This document shows positions 56,180 through 64,000 of a stretch of 64,000 nucleotides of DNA, in pieces. The position numbers were made by a program, and so were the translations under genes. Origin of the DNA: Hemileia vastatrix (lineage: Eukaryota; Basidiomycota; Pucciniomycetes; Pucciniales; Zaghouaniaceae); contig JASXTE010000014.1 in assembly GCA_030280995.1 (NCBI GenBank), positions 3,148,656 through 3,212,655 of the forward strand. The letters run 5' to 3'. Numbering within the stretch: position 1 is the stretch's first letter; every line of letters starts with the position of its first letter. Below the pieces are notes generated by a model, which made no database searches, was not told where the DNA came from, and was given only the letters and a program-made list of their open reading frames with translations.

Positions 56180-59100
56180 CTATGATTTTTTCTTTTTATA
56201 CTTTTTTAATAGAGTAAGAAGGTTTGAAATTTCTTTACCAGGTATCCATGCATCATATTCAGATGACTTATTTTTAAATCTCAATAAATACTCAGTACCT
56301 CTTTCAGAAGTGATAATTCTATCATTGAGAATTTTATCAATTTCTGCAGTTTCTGTGACTTCCTGAGGGTTTTTCTTAGGTCTATCTCTTCTTTTTGGAA
56401 ATAAGTCACTGTTGAAAGTATAAGGTTTTAACCGGCAAATGGGGAAAACAAGATGTTTTCTATCATATGGAGAGTATAACACAACTTTAACTGCATTATC
56501 TCCGATCATTTTTTTCACAACAAAAGGACCTACAAAAGGATCTTTTAATTTGTTGTTACCCTGTAAACTGAAGTGGACAGTAGATATCAACACTTCATCA
56601 CCCTCTTTAAATGTGTGTTCTTTACGGGATTTATCCCATTACTTCTTCTCATATTCAAATGCTTTATCAATACAAGATTGAGCATGTTTTCTGCACAGTT
56701 GTTGCATTTGAACAAAAGATTTGACACCAGGGTGTAATTGCAATTTAGGCAATTAACTATTGAGTATTTGAGCAGGAGTATGAGGGACATAACCTAGCCA
56801 AAGCTCAAAAGGCTTCTTTTGAGTAACAGAGTGAACAGTGCTATTATAAGCAAATTCAAGACCAGGTACTAAGGTGACCCAGTCATGAGTAAATCTGTCA
56901 TTGTCTTTATATTCCAATCCAAAGGCACAATACCTTCTAATCATATCCTCTAGAGTTTAAATCATTCTTTCAGCTAGACCATCAGTTTGGGGATGGTGAG
57001 CAGTAGATAATTTTAATTCACAACCACATATATCCAATAGAGACATCCAGAATTCAGATGTAAATTTTGGATCTCTGTCAGATATAATGGCTCTAGGGAA
57101 TACAACTATATTGAAAATATTACACCACCATAAGAAAGCCAAGTCTTTGTTGGAGACATCTTTATGAGTGGGAACAAATTTGCACATTTTTGTAAATATA
57201 TCCACTATTAACCAACAAGAATTATAATTTTCTTTACCTGCAATAGGAAGACCAGTGACAAAATCCATATTAATGATTTGCCAGGGAGCATCAGGTGCTT
57301 CAATTTGCTGTAATAACCCTGTTCTCTTACCAGTCATTCTTTTGGATTTCTGTCATGAATCACAAGATTCAACATATAATTTTGCTTCTTCAGACATATT
57401 AGCCCACCAAGCAGTGTTTTTGAGTCTAATCAGTGTCTTTTCAAGATCAATATGACCAGCTAATATGTCATCATGACAAAGTTTGAGGATAATTTCTTTC
57501 ATAGAAGGAGAAATTACAATTACATTAGTAAGCTTTCTTCTATAATAAATATATCCATCTTCAATAGAAAACTTTCCCTTAATTAAAGAATTCTGATATT
57601 TAGCAGGAAGAATTTTAATCAATGCCTGAATAGAAGCATTTTTAGGATCATTCAAGATAGTAACTAATTTATTAAAATTAGAATCCTTATCATATGAATC
57701 CAAAATTAATTGTAATAACTCCTCTTCAATATCAACTATAAATATACCATGGATATGAACAGTATCATCTTCAGGTACATAAGCAGTATTTGAGTCATTA
57801 TTTTTCAGAGGCAATCTGGAGAGCATATCAACATTGGAGTGAACATTTCCAGCCCTATGGATAGTTGTCATCCGTCCTCTGTATTATTGAACAGCAAGTT
57901 ACCACCTGAACATATGTCTGTTAGGTGTTTTTAGGTTTAAGAGGGACCTTACAGCACTACAGTCAGTTACCAATTCAAAGCTTTGGTCATCTAGATAGTA
58001 ATGAAGTTTCTCAAGAGCCCAAACAACTGCTAAGCACTCTAATTGAGTGGCACCATATTTCAATTCACTATTTCTCAAGGTTCTTGAAATATAACAAATT
58101 ACAACCTCTCAGGATTTATCATTTATAATTTGTTTCTGGTGAAGGGCAGCACCCAGACCAACAAAGCTAGCATCTGTGTGTAGGACAAAAGGTTTGTTGA
58201 AATCTGGAAGAGCCAATATAGGGGCTGTCATTAAGCAAATGTTTAATGTATTAAAAGCTTTTTGACAGTCATTATTCCAGAGAAAGGCAACATCTTTTCT
58301 GGTCAGTTTTGTAAGAGGCAAGGCTATGACCTGATAATTTTTAATATATTGTCTATAATAGCCACACATACCCAAAAAACTTTGTATTTCTCTTACAGAA
58401 GTTGGTGCTTTCACGTTTTGAATGGCAGCAACTTTGTTTTGGTCTACACAAATTTGAGAGCCTGACACAACATAGCCAAGGACTTTCGAGGATTGAAAAC
58501 CAAATTTACGCTTTTTTAAGGACAAGGTCATATTGATTTCATCCATTTTTTGGAAAACTCTATTTAAGTGAATCATATGTTCATCAAAAGTTTTAGAAAA
58601 AATTATAATGTCATCAATATAAACCATGAGCCATCCTTCAATTATTTCTTGATGGAAAGTGTTATCCATGACTTTTTGAAAAACTGAAGGAGCATTTTTA
58701 GGGCCAAATGGCATCCTAACATACTTATATATTCCCATATGAGTAGCAATAAGCAAAAAGTTTTGAGAATTTTTCTCAACTGGAACTTAATGATATCCTT
58801 TATTACCATCCAGACAACTAATAAATTTTGCACCTTGCAAGGTAGCATGTATTAAATTAATTCTGGGTAAAGGATAGATATCATCAAAAGTATAAGTGTT
58901 CAATGCTCTGTAATCACCACATAATCTAGCCTTATCTTTTTCATAAGAAATCAAGACCGGGGAGATGACACAATATTTGGGGGTGACATCCACTTTCTCA
59001 ATGATATTCATTTTTAATAATGTGGCAATATTATCTTCAATATCCTTTCTTTTTGTTTGAGAAGCAGGATATGGTTTTTTCTTAAGACTAGGAGGTATAT

Positions 59101-60180
59101 CACTCAAGTTACAGGATAAAGTAATTTTCATTTCTTCCTGAACAATTCCTAAGACATGAGAACCATGAGCAAAAGCCATAGGGAAAGAGGTAATTGAGGC
59201 AATAATAGAATCCTTTTGTTCACTAGTTAACTGATCACCAAAAGAAGCAGTATTTATTTCATTTAATAAATCATTCATTTCAATTTTTGTTCTGCCTTTA
59301 CACTGGATTAGTGAGTTACAAGACTTTAGCAGATGCCCAGAAGGTTTTCTAGAGGAGGAAATTTTGAATTTTCTTTTGCCATTCAATCCCAAGGTGAAGC
59401 AATTATTTGCTGGGTCCAATTTCACACCAAACATGGTTAAAATATCATTACCCATAATAAACCAATTGCTTAAATTATCATTTTGCATGACAACAAATTC
59501 ACAAATAGCTCTGACAAAACCACCATTATATTTGAAGAATACAGAGGTTTTGTATTTGCCAATAGGAATTAAGGTAGAACCATACCCTCTCCATTTTTCA
59601 GAAGTTATAGGTAATAATTTACTCAAATAATCCTTATCTACTGAAGCTAAAGCCTTTTCAGAGACAACACTTCCTCCAGCACCAGAGTCAAGAACTACAT
59701 CAACATTTTTACCATTAATGATAACAGGTGCTTTCAAGGGGGATATGGCTATAGAATTGTTAGTAATATCTTTAATTAATTCAGCATTTTCCACTGAAGA
59801 TAAATCCAATACACATTCTTCAGATATATTATCTAAATAATGGACATCCTGTCCCAACATTAAAACATCTTTAACAGAGTCATTGCCATAGGAGATATTA
59901 CTTTTACAATCACTAGAAGAATTATTGACATCAATTTCAGATTCATCAGTGTCTTCATTTTGTTCAACAAGATGAATTTTCTTGTCACCAACATGACCCT
60001 TTTGCCATGGTTTGTTACATTTATAACAAGTATTTGTTGCATATTTTTTAGGTGCAACTGGGGCAGAGGGTTTACCAGATTTTTCTGGGAGCTTTGTAGA
60101 AGGTTTATTCTGATCATTATAATATTTACCAAGGTAATTCTTTGGTTCATATCTATGGTTGAGTAGTACCTCATTATAAC
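56180..60180 (-). pseudogene. Ty3/gypsy gag-pol, element 2 (5' truncated)
   Basis: Same family and order as element 1. The reading frame enters mid-gag near 60177 (NHRYEPKNYLGKYY). The zinc knuckle has lost its last Cys (Gly codon), then protease DSGAGGS, RT (VYIDDIIIF near 58612), RNase H, integrase (DDE readable: NMDFVTG, SDRDPKF, LAERMI) and the chromodomain end. Stops: TAA in the conserved GYH-QVP motif near 58786, TGA near 58110, TAA near 57886, TGA in place of an integrase zinc-finger Cys near 57356, and TAA after LAERMI near 56957. The first and last are explicable as C-to-T changes in Gln codons. Unlike element 1 it is in frame across the RNase H junction at 58.1 kb. Confidence 0.95.
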
Positions 60181-60183
60181 TGA

Positions 60184-60312
60184 CATTAATTTTCAGTAAA
60201 AAGTTATTTCTAAGTAAAAATATAGCATATTTTAAAAAATAATCATGCTTGATTTGGTGGAAAAAAGAGGTATTTTGAAGTGGAAAATTTCTGACTTTGA
60301 TACCCCGTAATA
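60184..60312 (+). repeat. Dispersed repeat X, copy 2
   Basis: Begins within a few bases of the point where gypsy element 2 is truncated. Matches 48251-48377 in the same orientation, with scattered differences. Confidence 0.75.
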
Positions 60313-60801
60313 ATTACAACAATTTCACTCAACAAATATAATTATATACCTGTTGGGTGCCATTAAAAAGGCTTCAACATAAATTTCTCAAAAATAAAAT
60401 TTATTTAATCAAATAATAACCTTATAAAAATATAATTCCATTATTTAAATTAACTTCTCACTAGTACAACATTTTATTGTATTTCTTATATTTTTCAAAG
60501 AATACAGATTCAAAAAATCTTAAAAGCATAAAATAATACTGTTCAAAAATTTTTTTTCTTATCAAGTAGACTTTTTAGCTTATATAATTCAGAACTTTTA
60601 TTTTACTTAAATGGAAAGAGTTTTCTTAGGTTTATCCGAATTCATTGAATTCTGCTTATAGCAAGGTGACTGTAAGAGTATTTCTACATTGGTAGCACCT
60701 AATATGGGTTTACAAAAATTCTATCTTTTAAAAGACTTACACAATACTTGAACTGTCTTAGCCTGCTGGAATTCTTTTTTAATGGCTGATCTTTTTTTAG
60801 G
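60313..60801. other. AT-rich leader before gypsy remnant
   Basis: No gene. Position upstream of a gag start fits a decayed LTR or leader, but no LTR ends were recognised. Confidence 0.35.
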
Positions 60802-63800
60802 ATGTCTTCTGCTTCTGAATTCTGTGTTATGGATGCTGGTGTACCTGTTAGTAAATCAGTAAGGATTGTATCTTGGGAAGGGCCCAATTTTTCTGGTGAT
60901 GATTTAGATGGATTTTTATATAGGTATGGATCTTCTTCTGGGATTGATGGTGCTTTAATTTGGGATAAGGTGAAGCAGATTAGGTTTTTTACGGGTAACA
61001 GAAAAGTGGAAGAAGAGGTTATTAAGATGGATGGTTATAAATATCAAGATTGGGGAAAGCTAAAGATGGAGATGGTTAGAAGGTGACTGAATTTTTATTG
61101 ATTGGGGAATCTGAAGGATATAGCTAAGAAATGGGAATTGAAAGGTGGTGTAATAACTCTAAGTCAGTATTATCAGTTTATGGATAAATTTAAAGTGGTT
61201 TTGGATTACCTGTTGGATTATGAAGTTCTATATCATGAAAATAATGCAAAGTATGTGTTTGAAAATGCTATGGGAAATAATTTTCAGGAGATTACATAGA
61301 ATTTCTCTTAGTCTCTAAATTGATGAAGACTAATATAACAGGGGAGAAAAGGATTCCTTCTATGGAGGTGGTAATGAAGGCTTTTTTGGAATATTATGAT
61401 TATATTACTTACTACTGTTTATTTGGACTCTGGAGAGGAAACTTTTGAAACCCGAGAGTTTGAAGATGATGTAGAAGATATTTTTACTGTTGAGATTTAG
61501 GATTCAGAAATTTCTGAAGATTTTGTCCAGCCTAAAGATATTGTTTTGGAAGAAAGTTTATGAGGAAAGAAAATTTTACTGTAGATGAAGATGATGTTTC
61601 TGTCACTGATAGAGAAATTTTGAATTTTGGGGAAGATATTGTGCTGGTTGAATTGGAGTGCTATGTAGAGGATGTTTTCCCTCATATTTTTCTTCAGAAG
61701 CAGAAAATATCTGCAATGAAGAGGTAGATTTTGTTTTTGGATTTTATTTATGTTTCGAAAATTATGTTCAATCTCAAGAAGGGATTTTTAAGGAGAATTT
61801 TGACTTCCTGCACAAATGGAGAGTGTAGAGGTGTTGGTGAATAGGGAGCCCAAATTTGATACACTCATAGTTTGGAGAAAGGTTCTGAATTATTTTTACC
61901 TTTCGTAGGAAAAATTCTGATGATTTGTTCTTATGATTTTAGGAATTGGCAGAAATTGCCTTGTGGAAAATTTATGGTTTTCTACAAGGGGATTTCAAAA
62001 ATATGATTCCTCTGAAATAAGGATAAACTACTATAAAATTGGCTGGATTTTTTTATCTTTTTTTACTTGTTTAGGATTTAAATTCACTTCAAGGGATTAT
62101 GATGGAGATACTCCTATTTTAGGGTAAGGAGTGCTGATCACCCTAATGTTGTAATCTCTACTCAAGAAGGGAGACTAGATTACAATAGGTATGCTCACTT
62201 GGAGATACTTCAAGTGGATTCTCAATTATTTTCTATTAATATTTTTTTTGTCTGAAAATATGTTATGGTATTTTCAAATTATCTCAACACTTTGTCTAAT
62301 TTTTATAATTTATTTTATGAATGGTTCAACTGGAGAAATGGGTTGTATTGAGTTTCATAAAATTAGGATATAAATTATGTAAAAATGTTGGATAATTTTG
62401 GTATTTATAGTGGGGGTATTTCAGCCCTCCAGCATAAGAATAAATTTCAATTAAGCCAACAAAATAAAGTTAAAATATTAGCATAATAAATTAACAAAAA
62501 AAATGTTTTTTATATATCATAAATGTCTGATTCTTCCCTCCAGTATGAGGATAAACTGAAAAAAAATCAAAAAAATAAAGATAAAAATCTTAATATAATA
62601 AATTCACAAAAAAATATTTTTTATTAATCTTAAATTTCTGATTGTGTCCACCAGAAAGAGGTTAAGCTTCCAGCTTTTTACTGGGGATTTCATGGAGGAA
62701 ATTATTGGTAACAGTGATGAAAATGAAAGTGTAAAGCTAGATAAAAATATTTTTGATTGTTTTAAAAATGGTTTCAACTTATATTTCTTTTGATTCTGAT
62801 GATGATGAAAATACTGACCAAGATGAGCTTATATGCAGTTCAAAAAGAGATCTTATTCCTCAAATCAATATGGATGTTAATGCAGCAAAATATAGGAGAG
62901 TAGAAAATAAATTCAAGCCAATTAATAAGCTTCTACCTGATTATTTGATCCCACCATTTAAGAGGCCTATATTTTCAAGAGATCATGATGATTTTCCTTG
63001 AGTCAGGAATCCCCCTGAATTTTCTTAAACATCAAAAATAACTTTTGAAAGAATTGAAGTTGTAATTTCTGGATCTGACAATTGGTTGTCTGGTGAGGAG
63101 AAGAAGCTGTTGTTAAATGTAATGGTAAAAAGGTAGAAGGAAATTATGTTTATGGAAGAAGAGAGAGGTGTGTTGAAGCTTTCTTAAGGGGAGCCTTATG
63201 AGACTCCTTTTGTATGTTGCGAAAATTGGAAGCAAAGGCCAATTGAGCTTTTTGCAGCTTTAAAAGAAGATTATATTGAAGTTTTTATATGTAGAATTTG
63301 TACTGGCTTATTTGAACAGTATTCATCAAGTTATTCAATTACAGTCATCTGTATTTAGAAACCTATTAGGAAGCTAAGGGTAGCTCATGATCTTAGAGAA
63401 TTAAATAGGGTTACAAATAAAAAAAGCTGGTATACTCTCTAGTGCTGAAGAGTTTGTGGAAGCATTTTCTAGTAGAGTGTGTTATGGGTTAGGTGACATT
63501 TTGGGGGTTATGATGAGAGAGAATTGAATCCTTATTCTAGAGCTCTCACTACTTTGATACTCCACTTGGAAAATTGGAATTAACAAGATTAACTCAAGGT
63601 ACAACAAATTTGGTTGCTGTTTATCAAGCTCAAATTTCTTGGATTCTTCAAGAAAGTTCATCAATATTCTATTATATAATTATTGATGATGGTGGAATTA
63701 AAGGTCCTTCAAAAGGTTATGGTAATGAAGTCTTTGAGGAGAGTCCAGGGATTAGGAATTGTTGACTTTCTCTAGAATCTATGGGTTTAAAGCACAGGGT

Positions 63801-63970
63801 GAAAGGGACAGAAAAAACCATAAGTGAATTCCAGGTGAGTGAAATACAGGTAATCTTCTAGACTTTCTAAGAGAAAGAAGGGGTGAACAGTAGATGGATG
63901 ATAATCTGAAGAAAATTTGGTATGAGTCTTTAAGTCAAAAAGAAGAAGAAGAATAAGGATAATATTTGTA
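60802..63970 (+). pseudogene. Ty3/gypsy gag-pol remnant of a different lineage, runs off window
   Basis: Gag starts MSSASEFCVMDAGVPVSK at 60802 with FSGDDLDGFLYRY, GYKYQDWGKLKMEMVRR and, after a TGA, LKDIAKKWELKGGVITLSQY. It then decays into acidic fragments (FTVDEDDVSVTDREILNFGE). RT is recognisable from about 63200: PYETPFVC, KLRVAHDLRELNRVTNK, SAEEFVEAFSSRVCYGLGD, LTTFDTPLGKLELTRLTQG, and the catalytic Asp pair in IIIDDGGIKGP (63685-63690). Many stops and frame changes. It is in the opposite orientation to the tandem gypsy pair, and its RT (GIKGPSKGYG, ESPGIRN) is of a different type from theirs. Confidence 0.8.
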
Positions 63971-64000
63971 ATCATGATTTTGTGGTAATACTTCTAATAA

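Overview
This AT-rich window contains split, intron-bearing genes with 50-80 bp GT-AG introns. It holds several families of decayed eukaryotic transposable elements (Ty3/gypsy, Ty1/copia, PIF/Harbinger, DD34E, KDZ). The mixture, and the style of the gypsy, copia, KDZ and Tet-like proteins, points to a basidiomycete, most likely a rust fungus (Pucciniales). That assignment rests on family resemblance; genus and species cannot be read from the window. I see no confident housekeeping gene, rRNA or tRNA. Almost everything recognisable is mobile DNA or genes that travel with it.

Layout. 1-3.1 kb: 3' end of a chromodomain gypsy element, with an antisense spliced gene for a Zn2Cys6-like protein that has its own TATA box. 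3.3-8.9 kb: a nest in which a copia gag remnant is interrupted by a gypsy LTR, itself interrupted by a 3.2 kb PIF/Harbinger element with a 3-bp target duplication. 8.9-15.4 kb: a DD34E element with long inverted repeats. It carries a transposase pseudogene and an oppositely oriented accessory gene, and has been hit by a solo LTR (5-bp duplication TGTTG) and a 1.07 kb element (8-bp duplication TTTTTATA). 15.6-21.3 kb: a copia scrap, microsatellite and repeats, then a ladder of ten different palindromes spaced about 46 bp apart. 23.1-42.1 kb: a Tet/JBP-like dioxygenase, three unrecognised multi-exon genes, a KDZ transposase with its DDE residues readable, a SNF2/Rad5-like ATPase, and a palindromic higher-order satellite at 30.4-31.3 kb. 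43-48 kb: a copia element with LTR and primer-binding site. 49-60.2 kb: two gypsy elements in tandem, sharing one LTR. 60.8-64 kb: another gypsy lineage, running off the window.

How parts relate. Nearly all transposase and polymerase genes carry stops or frameshifts, many explicable as C-to-T changes, so most of the window is fossil. The most notable biology is the Tet-like oxygenase, KDZ transposase and SNF2 ATPase within 19 kb, a combination plausibly linked to DNA-modification chemistry. The second is the recurrence of several unrelated families of hairpin repeats in which both arms change together.
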